A stretch of DNA of 64,000 nt from Pseudothauera hydrothermalis (GTDB lineage Bacteria; Pseudomonadota; Gammaproteobacteria; Burkholderiales; Rhodocyclaceae), in NCBI RefSeq assembly GCF_003345255.1, contig NZ_CP029331.1:2995322-3059321 (forward strand). Reading direction: 5' to 3'. Shown one piece after another: positions 1 to 8,875 of this stretch. A program made the position numbers and the translations under genes. The notes below the pieces were generated by a model that saw nothing but the letters and a program-made list of their open reading frames with translations, was not told the origin of the DNA and did no database searches. The stretch's first letter is position 1; each line of letters begins with the position of its first letter.

Positions 1-134
1 AACTCTTGGTGCATCGTCGCCAGCAGCGCATCGACCACGGCGCGCAGCTTGCGCAGTGGGTGCCTGGCCGGCACACGCTCTTCAAGACTGATGTAGCTGA
101 ACATCGCCCCTTGAAAGTTCGGCTTGCCTCTCAT
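1..134 (-). CDS. Transposase, N-terminal fragment (DUF772-type DDE transposase), partial
   Basis: Forty-four codons are visible from an ATG at 134. The peptide starts MRGKPNFQGAMFSYISLEER and continues VPARHPLRKLRAVVDALL. The pattern MFSY.SLE.RVP..HPLR is the hallmark of the N-terminal domain of IS5/IS1182-group transposases, which precedes the DDE catalytic domain. The rest, including the catalytic residues, lies left of the window, so it cannot be said whether the enzyme is intact. No frameshift is seen in the visible part. The family call rests on motif recall. Confidence 0.75.
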   Translation of the reverse strand, partial: MRGKPNFQGAMFSYISLEERVPARHPLRKLRAVVDALLATMHQE

Positions 135-215
135 CGTCGCTGTCTCGCCTTGGGTCGTCCTCGCAGCTCATATGGTAGCCGCACATGCACGGGAGTTTTT
201 CAACGGCCTGTTAAG
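1..215 (-). mobile_element. Insertion sequence, 5' end only (IS5/IS1182-like), cut by window edge
   Basis: The leftmost 215 bases look like the gene-start end of an insertion sequence. A transposase start lies at 134 reading leftward. Upstream of it, on the minus strand, TAACAGGCCGTTGAAAAACT (about 195-213) resembles the terminal inverted repeats of this IS group, which typically carry CTGTTGAAAAAC. The outer boundary (211-215) is inferred from that resemblance; the other end and any target duplication are outside the window. The element ends about ten bases before the first CRISPR repeat, where the array leader should be. Confidence 0.65.
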
Positions 216-223
216 GCGATGAG

Positions 224-1112
224 GTGTTCCCCACGCCCGTGGGGATGAACCGCTGGGACGTGCTGATCCCGACCATCCGCAAGGAGTGTTCCCCACGCCC
301 GTGGGGATGAACCGACCCCGCCTTGCGCGACCCGGCTGTGGGCACGCGTGTTCCCCACGCCCGTGGGGATGAACCGGCGGATTGGCTTGTGACCGGGGCC
401 AACGCGAGCGTGTTCCCCACGCCCATGGGGATGAACCGCCCAGGCCCGCATTGCAGCGGTAGCGGATGCCGTGTTCCCCACGCCCGTGGGGATGAACCGG
501 CCGCGCGCGCGTTGCCGTCACCTATGACTGGCGTGTTCCCCACGCCCGTGGGGATGAACCGACTTCTGGACCGAGTTTCAGACCAATCAGCTCGTGTTCC
601 CCACGCCCGTGGGGATGAACCGGCGTGGGCGCAGTTCGACAACTTCCGGCGGGCGTGTTCCCCACGCCCGTGGGGATGAACCGCCTTCAGCAAAGACCCT
701 CAAGAGCAGCAGCTCGTGTTCCCCACGCCCGTGGGGATGAACCGTCGATCGGACGCGCCGGGCGCTCTAGCCCCAAGTGTTCCCCACGCCCGTGGGGATG
801 AACCGCGGGCCGCGCCTGGCGCACGCGCATCATCTACCGTGTTCCCCACGCCCGTGGGGATGAACCGCGCTCGGCCTCCACCGTGGTGGATATTCGGGAG
901 TGTTCCCCACGCCCGTGGGGATGAACCGAGGCTGCGGCAAAATCTCCCTCCACGCGTGATGTGTTCCCCACGCCCGTGGGGATGAACCGGCATCGAGTAG
1001 GTGCGTCATCACCTCCGGCAGGTGTTCCCCACGCCCGTGGGGATGAACCGTCATGCGCCGTCGCACGCAATGCGGGCACGGCCGTGTTCCCCACGCCCGT
1101 GGGGATGAACCG
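224..1112 (+). CRISPR. Type I-E CRISPR array, 15 repeats and 14 spacers
   Basis: A 29-base repeat beginning GTGTTCCCCACGCCC and ending GTGGGGATGAACCG occurs 15 times, starting at 224, 286, 348, 410, 471, 533, 594, 655, 716, 777, 839, 900, 961, 1022 and 1084. Spacers are 32 or 33 bases. The repeat is a close relative of the E. coli type I-E repeat, with the inner palindrome CCCCACG..CGTGGGG and an ATGAACCG end that would form the crRNA 5' handle, so the array should be transcribed on the plus strand with its leader to the left. All repeats are identical except the fourth (410-438), which has CCCATGGGG in place of CCCGTGGGG. The last repeat shows no decay. No cas genes are in the window. The apparent proteins with FIPTGVGNT or VFPTPVGMN repeats are translations of the array, not genes. 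Confidence 0.97.
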
Positions 1113-1200
1113 CCATACTGGCGGCGCAGGTTTGGTGACGCTCAATGCCGCGGCGGCGATGTGCGCCAAGGGGCCGATTGCACCGACCTGGATGTTGGAC

Positions 1201-4200
1201 TCATAGCAACGGCGCCAACCATTTGCGCGCAGCCTCCAAGCTCAGGCCGGTGCGCTTGGCCCAGTCCTGCAATTGGTCTTCGCCGATTTTGCCGATGGCA
1301 AAGTAATGGCTTTGCGGATGGGCAAAGTAAAAGCCGGCAACACTTGCCGCGGGGGTCATGGCCATGGCTTCGGTGAGCCCCATGCCGGCGTGGGTCGGGG
1401 CGTCGAGCAACTGAAAGAGCGCGGCTTTGACCGTGTGGTCCGGGCAGGCGGGGTAGCCGGGGGCAGGGCGAATGCCGCGGTATTGCTCTTTGATCAGCGC
1501 GGCATTGTCGAGCTGCTCGTCGGCAGCATACCCCCAGTATTCCTTGCGCACACGCTCGTGCAGCCACTCGGCGCAGGCTTCGGCCAAGCGGTCGGCCAGG
1601 CTTTTGAGCATGATGGCGTGGTAGTCGTCGTGGGCGGCCTCGAATTCGGCTAGTTTGTGCTCGATGCCCAGTCCGGCAGTCACTGCAAAAGCGCCGATCC
1701 AATCACGCACGCCGGATTGCTTGCTGGCGATGAAATCGGCCAGGCACCAGTGGGGTTTGCCCGGCGGGCGTTGGTGCTGCTGGCGTAGGCCATACCAAGT
1801 CATGATTGGATGGCTGCGCGACTCATCGCCGTAGAGCTCGATGTCGTCGCCGACACTGTTGGCGGCAAACAGGCCGAACACCGCCTTGGCCTGCACCCAT
1901 TGGCCGGCGATCAGCGCCTCCAGCATGGCCTGGGCGTCACGGAACACGTTGCGCGCGGTCTCACCGACCACCGGGTCGTCGAGAATTGCCGGAAAGCTGC
2001 CCGCCAGGTCCCAGGTTTGGAAAAACGGCCCCCAGTCGATGTAGTCGCGCAGCGTATCGAGCGCCACATCCAGCGCGATCACGCCGGTGGTGTTGGGCTC
2101 GGGCGGCAGATAGCCTTCCAGCGAGAGCGCATCGAACGCGTTGGCGCGCGCCGCTTCCAGGCTCACCAGCGCCACGCCCTTCTTGTTGGCGTGCTGGGCG
2201 CGGATTCTGTCGTAGTCGGCAGCAAGCTGCGCCTTGAACTCGGCTGCACCGGTCTCGGACAGCAGAGCTGTGACCACGCCCACCGCGCGCGAAGCGTCCG
2301 GCACATAGACCACCGGCTGCTGGTAATGCGGGGCGATTTTGATCGCGGTATGTGCCCGGCTGGTGGTGGCCCCACCGATCAGCAGGGGGACATCGAAGCC
2401 CTGGCGCTGCATTTCGGCCGCCACATGGCTCATTTCCTCCAGTGAGGGGGTAATCAGGCCGGACAGGCCGATGGCTTGTGCGCCATGTTCGCGCGCGGCA
2501 TGAAGGATTTTTTCGGCCGGCACCATCACGCCCAGGTCGATTACCTCATAGCCGTTGCAGCCCAGCACCACACCGACGATGTTTTTGCCAATGTCGTGCA
2601 CGTCGCCCTTCACGGTGGCGATGACGATGCGGCCCTTGGTGGTGGAGCCGGTGCGCAGTTTTTCCGCTTCGATGAAAGGGATCAGGTGGGCGACGGCTTG
2701 CTTCATGACGCGGGCGGACTTCACCACCTGGGGCAGAAACATCTTGCCGGCGCCAAAGAGATCGCCGACCACGTTCATGCCCGCCATCAGCGGACCTTCG
2801 ATCACGCACAGCGGCGGCTTGCCAGCAGCTTCGAACTTGGCCCGTACTTCCTCGGTGTCCTCCACCACGAAGTCGGTAATGCCTTTGACCAGCGCGTGCT
2901 TGAGGCGCTCTTCCACCGGCAGCGCGCGCCAGGCGAGATCCGGGCCGCTGTCTCGGGTCTTGCCCTCTTTTACGCTTTGGGCGAATTCCACCAGCGCTTC
3001 ACCGGCGCCGGGGTGGCGGTTGAGCACCACGTCCTCGACCTTGGCGCGTAGCGTGGGGTCGAGTTCGTCATACACCCCCAACATGCCGGCATTGACGATG
3101 CCCATGCTCAAGCCGGCGCGGATGGCGTGATACAAAAACACGGTGTGGATGGCTTCGCGCACCGTGTCGTTGCCGCGGAAGCTGAACGATACGTTGGATA
3201 CCCCGCCGGAGGTTTTGGCATGCGGCAGGTTGGCATGAATCCAGCGCACCGCTTCGATGAAATCGACCGCGTAGTTGTCGTGCGCTTCGATGCCGGTGGC
3301 AATGGCAAAAATATTGGGGTCGAAGATGATGTCTTCGGCCGGAAAACCGATGCCAAGTAAAAGGTCATAGGCGCGCCGGCAGATTTCGATTTTGCGCGCG
3401 AAGGTATCCGCCTGACCTTTTTCGTCGAAGGCCATGACGATCACCGCCGCGCCATAGCGCCGGCACAAACGCGCCTGACGCAAAAACTCGCGCTCGCCCT
3501 CCTTCAACGAGATGGAATTCACCACGCCCTTGCCCTGGATGCATTTGAGGCCGGCTTCGATGACCTCCCACTTGGACGAATCCAGCATGATCGGCACACG
3601 CGCAATGTCCGGCTCGGCGGCGATGAGCTTGAGAAAGCGCTCCATGGCGGCCTTGGAGTCCAGCATGGCCTCGTCCATGTTGATATCGATGATCTGGGCG
3701 CCGTTATCCACCTGCTGACGGGCCACGGCCAGCGCGTCATCGAAACGACCTTCCAGAATCATGCGCGCAAAAGCGCGCGAGCCGGTGACATTGGTGCGCT
3801 CGCCAACGTTGACGAACAAGGCATCTTTGCCAACGTTGAAAGGCTCCAGGCCGGACAAGCGCAGCTTTTTTTCGATCACCGGCAGCGTGCGCGGGGCAAT
3901 GCCTTCGACTGCGCGGACAATGGCGGCAATATGGGCCGGGGTGGTGCCGCAGCAGCCACCGAGGATGTTGACCAACCCGGCGCGCGCCCATTCGGCCACC
4001 GCGGCGGCCAACTGCTCCGGGGTCTCGTCGTAGCCGGTGGGCGCCAGCGGATTGGGCAGTCCCGCGTTGGGGTGGGCGGAGACAAAGGTGTCGCACACCG
4101 TGGAGAGCTCTTCCACATAGGGGCGCAGCTCCTTGGCACCGAGCGCGCAGTTCAAGCCAAAGGAAAGCGGGCGCGCGTGCGCCAGCGCATTCCAGAAGGC

Positions 4201-4890
4201 TTCGGCGGTCTGCCCGGAGAGCGTGCGCCCGGAGGCGTCGGTGATGGTGCCGGAAATCATCACCGGCAGGCGGCAGCCCAGATCGTCGAACAGTTTTTCG
4301 ATGGCAAACACCGCCGCTTTGGCGTTGAGGGTGTCGAAAACGGTTTCGATCAACAGCAGATCCGCGCCGCCTTCGATCAGTCCGCGCGCGGCATGGTAGT
4401 AATCGTCAGCCAGCGTGTCGAATTCGATGTTACGGTAGCCGGGGTCGTTGACATCCGGGCTGATCGACAGTGTGCGCGATGTCGGCCCCAGCACGCCGGC
4501 GCAATAGCGCGGCTTGGCCGGGTTCTTGGCGGTGAATTCGTCGCATAGCTCGCGCACCAGACGGGCAGCGGCCACATTGAGCTCGTATGCGAGATCGGCC
4601 ATACCGTACTCGGCCTGCGACACCCGGGTAGCGTTGAACGAGCAGGTTTCGATGATGTCCGCGCCGGCTTCAAGGTAGGCGCGGTGAATCGCGCCAATGA
4701 CATCCGGACGGGTGAGCACCAACAGATCGTTGTTACCCTTGAGGTCCTTGGGGTGATCCAGAAAGCGCGTGCCGCGGTAATCGCCTTCGCCCAGTTTGTA
4801 TTGCTGGATCATGGTGCCCATGCCGCCATCCAGAATCAGGATGCGGCGGGCCAGTTGCTGGCAAAGTTCAAAGCTGCGGTCGGCTTGCAT
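1201..4890 (-). CDS. metH: Cobalamin-dependent methionine synthase MetH
   Basis: Transfers a methyl group from 5-methyltetrahydrofolate through cob(I)alamin to homocysteine, the last step of methionine synthesis, in the cytoplasm. At 1229 residues it is full length. The four modules are in order: homocysteine-binding barrel (about 1-330) with zinc ligands in GGCCGT (311-316); pterin-binding barrel (about 350-620); cobalamin-binding region with DVHDIGKN (763-770), whose His765 is the lower axial cobalt ligand; and the C-terminal AdoMet reactivation domain (about 900-1229). The ATG at 4890 gives the usual N-terminus leading into LDGGMGTM. It is preceded by an SAH riboswitch and a promoter. The stop lies 89 bases from the convergent CRISPR array. 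Confidence 0.98.
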   Translation of the reverse strand: MQADRSFELCQQLARRILILDGGMGTMIQQYKLGEGDYRGTRFLDHPKDLKGNNDLLVLTRPDVIGAIHRAYLEAGADIIETCSFNATRVSQAEYGMADLAYELNVAAARLVRELCDEFTAKNPAKPRYCAGVLGPTSRTLSISPDVNDPGYRNIEFDTLADDYYHAARGLIEGGADLLLIETVFDTLNAKAAVFAIEKLFDDLGCRLPVMISGTITDASGRTLSGQTAEAFWNALAHARPLSFGLNCALGAKELRPYVEELSTVCDTFVSAHPNAGLPNPLAPTGYDETPEQLAAAVAEWARAGLVNILGGCCGTTPAHIAAIVRAVEGIAPRTLPVIEKKLRLSGLEPFNVGKDALFVNVGERTNVTGSRAFARMILEGRFDDALAVARQQVDNGAQIIDINMDEAMLDSKAAMERFLKLIAAEPDIARVPIMLDSSKWEVIEAGLKCIQGKGVVNSISLKEGEREFLRQARLCRRYGAAVIVMAFDEKGQADTFARKIEICRRAYDLLLGIGFPAEDIIFDPNIFAIATGIEAHDNYAVDFIEAVRWIHANLPHAKTSGGVSNVSFSFRGNDTVREAIHTVFLYHAIRAGLSMGIVNAGMLGVYDELDPTLRAKVEDVVLNRHPGAGEALVEFAQSVKEGKTRDSGPDLAWRALPVEERLKHALVKGITDFVVEDTEEVRAKFEAAGKPPLCVIEGPLMAGMNVVGDLFGAGKMFLPQVVKSARVMKQAVAHLIPFIEAEKLRTGSTTKGRIVIATVKGDVHDIGKNIVGVVLGCNGYEVIDLGVMVPAEKILHAAREHGAQAIGLSGLITPSLEEMSHVAAEMQRQGFDVPLLIGGATTSRAHTAIKIAPHYQQPVVYVPDASRAVGVVTALLSETGAAEFKAQLAADYDRIRAQHANKKGVALVSLEAARANAFDALSLEGYLPPEPNTTGVIALDVALDTLRDYIDWGPFFQTWDLAGSFPAILDDPVVGETARNVFRDAQAMLEALIAGQWVQAKAVFGLFAANSVGDDIELYGDESRSHPIMTWYGLRQQHQRPPGKPHWCLADFIASKQSGVRDWIGAFAVTAGLGIEHKLAEFEAAHDDYHAIMLKSLADRLAEACAEWLHERVRKEYWGYAADEQLDNAALIKEQYRGIRPAPGYPACPDHTVKAALFQLLDAPTHAGMGLTEAMAMTPAASVAGFYFAHPQSHYFAIGKIGEDQLQDWAKRTGLSLEAARKWLAPLL

Positions 4891-4970
4891 CGTGGGGCCT
4901 CATCGATTCGGGTCTATTCCCCGGCGCGGCGCCGCAAAAGCAAACGGCGCAGCAAACCCGTGGTTGGTTT

Positions 4971-5033
4971 GCGAGCGCCGTTGTTCGGTTGCCGAGCCTG
5001 GCCCGTCGGTCGGGTCGCAGCGCTCCTCGGCAA
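4971..5033 (-). promoter_or_regulatory. SAH riboswitch (ahcY-II/SAH element) in the metH leader
   Basis: On the minus strand the leader reads CCGAGGAGCGCTGC, then a CCCG/CGGG hairpin, CAGGCTCGG, and AACGGCGCTC. This is the conserved core of the S-adenosylhomocysteine riboswitch. P1 is an eight-base-pair stem (5026-5033 with 4989-4996). The inner helix pairs CCCG with CGGG. The pseudoknot pairs GAGCGC (5020-5025) with GCGCTC (4973-4978). Members of this class sit upstream of ahcY, metH and metF in proteobacteria and are known to raise expression when SAH is high. Its position just after a -10 box and 80 bases before the metH start fits that role. Confidence 0.93.
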
Positions 5034-5040
5034 GGCCGCG

Positions 5041-5046
5041 ATTCTA
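5041..5046 (-). promoter_or_regulatory. Putative -10 box of the metH promoter
   Basis: TAGAAT on the minus strand (GTAGAATCGC context). Transcription would start about seven bases downstream, essentially at the first base of the SAH aptamer, so the riboswitch would be the 5' end of the message. The same TAGAAT-type -10 recurs before several genes in this window. The -35 is not obvious. Confidence 0.55.
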
Positions 5047-5120
5047 CGGAGGAAAACACCGGGTGTCGAGGCAACCGGGCTTCACGTGGCGCGCTTGCTA
5101 CCAACCGGCCCCGGGGCGCC

Positions 5121-5735
5121 TTACCAGCCCCAACCCCAGAACGGATGAGGATAGAGATAGCCCCAGCGCGGATGCCAATACGGGCCCCACGGGCCCACCC
5201 AATACCCGCCACCGCGGCTCAGCCTCATCACCCAGCCATCGCGTGGATATTCATGGGTGCGACTGGTACGCACCACTTTGCCGTCGACAAAATGCACATT
5301 GAAGTTGGTGGCGATCAAATCGATGGACTCTTTGGGGATGTTCCAGTCCCACACCTCCTCGCCAGAGAGCGCAAAGCGCTGTACCGAGCGGTATTGGCCA
5401 AGCAAGCGGCGAACTTCGTCCTGGGTCATACCCGGTTTGACCCGGGCAAGGTTATCTTCGGCCAGCGCATTCCATTGCCGCCGCACCGCGCCGGAGGCGT
5501 CGACCTCCACCATCAGGCAAGTGGTGCCATAGGGCTGGGTGGAAAACTCCAGCACCGTGCTGCCGTCCGGGTTGGGCCAACGCGCGCTGGGCTGACCGCG
5601 CTCGGCCAGCACCTCGGCTTCCGATGTATAGGCGCGCGGCGGCGTAAAGACTGCGCATCCACCCAGCGTCAGACTGAGCAGCATCGTCAGCATGCAAAGT
5701 AAATGTCGCGCATGAAGCGAAGTTGGGGTGTTCAT
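5121..5735 (-). CDS. BamE/OmlA-like outer-membrane lipoprotein with aromatic tail
   Basis: A 204-residue predicted lipoprotein. The chosen ATG at 5735 starts MNTPTSLHARHLLCML with a hydrophobic stretch and the lipobox LGGC, giving Cys27 as the acylated residue; an upstream GTG would only add a charged extension. The mature part has one SmpA/OmlA-type module (about residues 80-150), recognisable by LARVKPGMTQDEVRRLLG followed by a short strand ending WDWNI. The C-terminus is unusually rich in Trp, Tyr, Pro and His, ending HPFWGWGW. Family members stabilise outer-membrane assembly complexes, but this is not the standard BamE, and its specific role is unknown. It is transcribed toward metH but separated from it by the metH promoter. 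Confidence 0.75.
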   Translation of the reverse strand: MNTPTSLHARHLLCMLTMLLSLTLGGCAVFTPPRAYTSEAEVLAERGQPSARWPNPDGSTVLEFSTQPYGTTCLMVEVDASGAVRRQWNALAEDNLARVKPGMTQDEVRRLLGQYRSVQRFALSGEEVWDWNIPKESIDLIATNFNVHFVDGKVVRTSRTHEYPRDGWVMRLSRGGGYWVGPWGPYWHPRWGYLYPHPFWGWGW

Positions 5736-5877
5736 CGGCTCGGAACCTCGACTGTGGGCCATCTGCACCCGTATGGCATCTGCGCAGGCGGCCGGCGGTT
5801 TGCCCCGCTGGCGCGGCCCGCGACGCACGCTGACCGTGCGACGCTTGGCCAGTGAATCGACGCGCCGGGGCCACTGT

Positions 5878-5883
5878 TAGAAT
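5878..5883 (+). promoter_or_regulatory. Putative -10 box upstream of livG
   Basis: TAGAAT in the context CTGTTAGAATCGC. Transcription would begin near 5890, which argues against the GTG at 5852 as the livG start and for a start downstream. Confidence 0.45.
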
Positions 5884-5956
5884 CGCACCCAGCCCGGCGC
5901 ACTGCAAGACCCCGCCGGTATGCATTTGCAACCGTCCGCCCGGGAGAACGCCGGTC

Positions 5957-6787
5957 TTGAACGATTCAGCCGCCCCGCCCAAGCCGACCGCCCCCCTGCC
6001 ACACCCGGCGCCGCCGGTGCCGCTGCTGCAGGCGCGCGGGGTGAGCCGGCGCTACGGTGGCATTTGCGCCTTGGACGATGTGTCGCTGGATATCCACCGC
6101 GGCGAGATTTTTGCGCTGATCGGTCCGAACGGCGCGGGTAAAACCACCTTTTTCGACATTCTTACCGGCTTTTGCATGCCTGACGCCGGCGGCATGGTTT
6201 TCGACCGACGAGTGTTGCCGCACGGCCAACCGCATTTGACCTGTGCGCGCGGCATTGCGCGCAGTTTCCAAAACATCCGCCTGTTCGACGAGCTCAGCGC
6301 GCTGGACAACGTGCTGGTCGGCGCGCACCACCGGCTGCGCGCCGGTATCTGGGACGCCTTGCTGCGCAGCCGACGAACCCGGCAGGAAGAGGCTGCCGCC
6401 GCCGCGCGCGCGCGCGCACTGCTCGATGAGGTCGGCCTGGGCGCACAGGCCGACACCCGCGCCGACGCCCTGAGTTATGGTGACCGGCGGCGCCTGGAGA
6501 TTGCCCGCGCGCTGGCGGCCGAACCGCTGCTGCTCGCCTTGGACGAGCCGGCTGCGGGTATGAACGCGCGCGAGACCGCGGCCTTGGCCGCACTGATCGC
6601 GCGCATCCGCGACCGCGGCATCACGGTGCTGCTGATCGAGCACGACCTGACGCTGGTGATGACGCTTTGCGACCGCGTGGCGGTGCTGGAGGCCGGGCGC
6701 AAGATCGCCGACGGTCCCCCCGCGGCCGTGCAAAACGACCCTGCGGTGATCGAAGCCTACCTGGGGCGCGCTCGCCATGCACGCTGA
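5957..6787 (+). CDS. livG: Branched-chain amino-acid type ABC transporter ATPase LivG
   Basis: ATP-binding subunit of a LivFGHMJ-type importer. Walker A GPNGAGKT is at residues 56-63, the family-specific signature is LSYGDRRRLEIARAL (LivG proteins have YGDQRRLEIARAL), and Walker B ends LLALDEPAAGMN. The TTG at 5957 is preferred because GGGAGA lies nine bases before it; a GTG at 5852 in the same frame would precede the likely transcription start. The N-terminus before the ATPase fold is proline-rich (APLPHPAPPVP). It overlaps livF by 11 bases, so the two are co-translated. No permease or binding protein genes are nearby, so the substrate is open: branched-chain amino acids, urea or aromatic acids are all possible. 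Confidence 0.88.
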   Translation: MNDSAAPPKPTAPLPHPAPPVPLLQARGVSRRYGGICALDDVSLDIHRGEIFALIGPNGAGKTTFFDILTGFCMPDAGGMVFDRRVLPHGQPHLTCARGIARSFQNIRLFDELSALDNVLVGAHHRLRAGIWDALLRSRRTRQEEAAAAARARALLDEVGLGAQADTRADALSYGDRRRLEIARALAAEPLLLALDEPAAGMNARETAALAALIARIRDRGITVLLIEHDLTLVMTLCDRVAVLEAGRKIADGPPAAVQNDPAVIEAYLGRARHAR

Positions 6788-7508
6788 ACAGCCATTGTTT
6801 TTGCTCACCCTGTCCGGGGTGCACATCGACCACGGCCGCCAGCGCGCGGTGCATGGCATCGATCTGGCGCTCAACGAGGGCGAGGTGGTCAGCCTGATTG
6901 GCGCCAACGGCGCCGGCAAAAGCACCACGCTGGCTGCAATTGCTGGCGTGCTGCCGGTGGCCGGCGGCGAAATCCGCTACGCCGGTCAAGCCATCCAACA
7001 CTGGCCCGCCCACCGACGTGTGCGCCACGGGCTGGTATTGGTGCCCGAAGGTCGCGGCTTGTTCGCCCGCCTGACGGTGGCCGAAAACCTGCGATTGGGC
7101 GCCTACACCCGCAACGATGCCCAGGCCGTGGCCGCAGACCTGGAACGCGTGCTGGACTGGTTGCCACGCATCCGCGAGCGCTTGCGCCAGCCCGCCGGCA
7201 CCTTGTCGGGTGGCGAGCAACAGATGCTGGCCATCGGCCGCGCCCTGCTCGCCCGCCCCCGTGTGCTGCTGCTCGACGAACCCTCGATGGGGCTGGCGCC
7301 GCGCTTGGTCGACGCCTTGTTCGAGCTGATCGAAACGATCGCGCGTAGCGGCGTCAGCATCTTGCTGGTGGAACAAAACGCCGGCCTGGCACTGGAGCTC
7401 TCACAGCGCACCTACCTGATGGCCAACGGACTGATCGCCCGCTCTGGCACGGCCGCGGCGTTGCGCGACGACCCCGCGGTGCGTCGCGCCTATTTGGGCG
7501 AACCGTAA
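6777..7508 (+). CDS. livF: Branched-chain amino-acid type ABC transporter ATPase LivF
   Basis: Second ATPase of the same transporter, 243 residues, the usual LivF length. Walker A is GANGAGKST, the signature is LSGGEQQMLAIGRAL, and Walker B reads VLLLDEPSMGLAP, a phrase typical of LivF. The ATG at 6777 lies inside the end of livG. The pair would energise a LivH/LivM-type channel that is not encoded here. The gene ends 20 bases before the convergent MFS gene. Confidence 0.9.
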   Translation: MHAEQPLFLLTLSGVHIDHGRQRAVHGIDLALNEGEVVSLIGANGAGKSTTLAAIAGVLPVAGGEIRYAGQAIQHWPAHRRVRHGLVLVPEGRGLFARLTVAENLRLGAYTRNDAQAVAADLERVLDWLPRIRERLRQPAGTLSGGEQQMLAIGRALLARPRVLLLDEPSMGLAPRLVDALFELIETIARSGVSILLVEQNAGLALELSQRTYLMANGLIARSGTAAALRDDPAVRRAYLGEP

Positions 7509-7527
7509 GACGCCTGCGCGGTTGGAG

Positions 7528-8757
7528 TCACGACGGCCTGCCCCTGCCCGCAGCGTCGACGCCCACGCCGGCCAAGCGCGCAGCGCGCCGGCTCCACAGC
7601 ACAAAAGCCAACAAGCCGAGCGCGACATAGACACTCATCCCCAGCGCAAGGGTGAGCGGGCTCGCCCACAACAGCGGCACCACCAAGCCTGCACTGAGCG
7701 CATTGACGCCCACTTGCACGAAGCTCTGGCAACTTGCCGCCATGCCGCGACGCTGCGGGAAGAGGTCCAACGCCAACAAAGTCAGGCTGGGCATGGCCAG
7801 CGACATGCCGAAGTTATAGATCATCACCGGCAGCACCGAGGCCGGCAACGCAGGCGGCAGCCATGCGGCATGCACCACATTACCCAGCCCCGCCGCCAGC
7901 ATCACCGCAAAACCGGCCGCGATGGTGCGCGGCGCCGACCAGCGACCGGCCAGCCGGCCGGAAGCCCAGGAGCCGCCCATCATGCCCACCACCGCGGGCA
8001 CGAACAACCAACCAAAATCCAGTGGCCCAAGACCAAGGTGCTGCACGATGAACACCGGCGCCGACAACACGTAGACGAAAAATCCATTGAAATTGAGCGC
8101 CACGGCCAACGCCAGCAGGATGAAAGCCAGGCTGGAAAACACCGCCCAATAAGCGCGCGCCAGCCGTAAGGGCGAAAGCGGTTGGCGGGCATGCCGGGGC
8201 AGCGTTTCGGGCAGGAAACGCCAGGTCATCCAGGCCAACGACAGGCCAAACAGTGTCAAAAAGACAAACACCGACCGCCACCCGGCCAGCGCCAGCAGCG
8301 CACCGCCGACCAGCGGTGCCACGGCCGGGGCAACGCCGAAAATGAGCATCACCCGCGACATCGAGCGCTGCGCCTGCGCGCCGTCGTAGACGTCGCGGAT
8401 CACCGCGCGCCCGACCACCATGCCCGCCCCGGCGCTCATGCCTTGCAGGGCACGGCCGATCCACAGCCATTCGATGGACTGTGCCAGCGCACACACCAGC
8501 GAAGCCGCGGCAAACAAGCTCATCGACACGATGATCACAGCGCGCCGCCCGTAGCAGTCGGACAGCGCCCCGTGCCACAACGACATGAACGCGAAGGTCG
8601 CCATGTAGGCAGTCAGGGTTTGCTGCACTTGCAGCGCGCTGGCGTCCAAGGCCGCGCCAATGGCCGGAAAGGCCGGCAAGTAGGTGTCGATCGAAAACGG
8701 ACCGATGGCGGCTAGCGCCGCGAGCAACGCGGCCAGCCAAGGAGAAGCGGTGGGCAT
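7528..8757 (-). CDS. MFS drug exporter of the Bcr/CflA family
   Basis: A 409-residue inner-membrane protein with about twelve hydrophobic segments. The N-terminal segment FSIDTYLPAFP is characteristic of the Bcr/CflA (DHA1) subfamily of proton-driven exporters. The loop after helix 2 carries GALSDCYGRRAV, the MFS motif A, with an acidic Asp and basic Arg pair. Helix 5 has a VAPLVGG motif C-like sequence. The ATG at 8757 is chosen because translation from there enters the first helix directly; earlier starts add an unlikely Arg-rich leader. The substrate cannot be read from the sequence; the family exports bicyclomycin, chloramphenicol or sulfonamides. No regulator is adjacent. Confidence 0.85.
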   Translation of the reverse strand: MPTASPWLAALLAALAAIGPFSIDTYLPAFPAIGAALDASALQVQQTLTAYMATFAFMSLWHGALSDCYGRRAVIIVSMSLFAAASLVCALAQSIEWLWIGRALQGMSAGAGMVVGRAVIRDVYDGAQAQRSMSRVMLIFGVAPAVAPLVGGALLALAGWRSVFVFLTLFGLSLAWMTWRFLPETLPRHARQPLSPLRLARAYWAVFSSLAFILLALAVALNFNGFFVYVLSAPVFIVQHLGLGPLDFGWLFVPAVVGMMGGSWASGRLAGRWSAPRTIAAGFAVMLAAGLGNVVHAAWLPPALPASVLPVMIYNFGMSLAMPSLTLLALDLFPQRRGMAASCQSFVQVGVNALSAGLVVPLLWASPLTLALGMSVYVALGLLAFVLWSRRAARLAGVGVDAAGRGRPS

Positions 8758-8875
8758 GAAGGAAAACCTGGACTGCGGCCGGCACCCAGCCCGCGCGGCA
8801 AGGGCGGCAAAAGATAACAATGATACGCGCTCAGACCAGGTTCCACGCGGGCACAGCCATGACTGCCAGCGGGTT

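Noticed and set aside
168..1169. Several overlapping frames with FIPTGVGNT, VHPHGRGEH or VFPTPVGMN repeat peptides
   Set aside because: They are translations of the CRISPR repeats and spacers in different frames, not a repeat-protein gene.
5736..5828. Upstream GTG start for the lipoprotein gene
   Set aside because: Adds a 31-residue Arg-rich stretch before a clear lipoprotein signal peptide.
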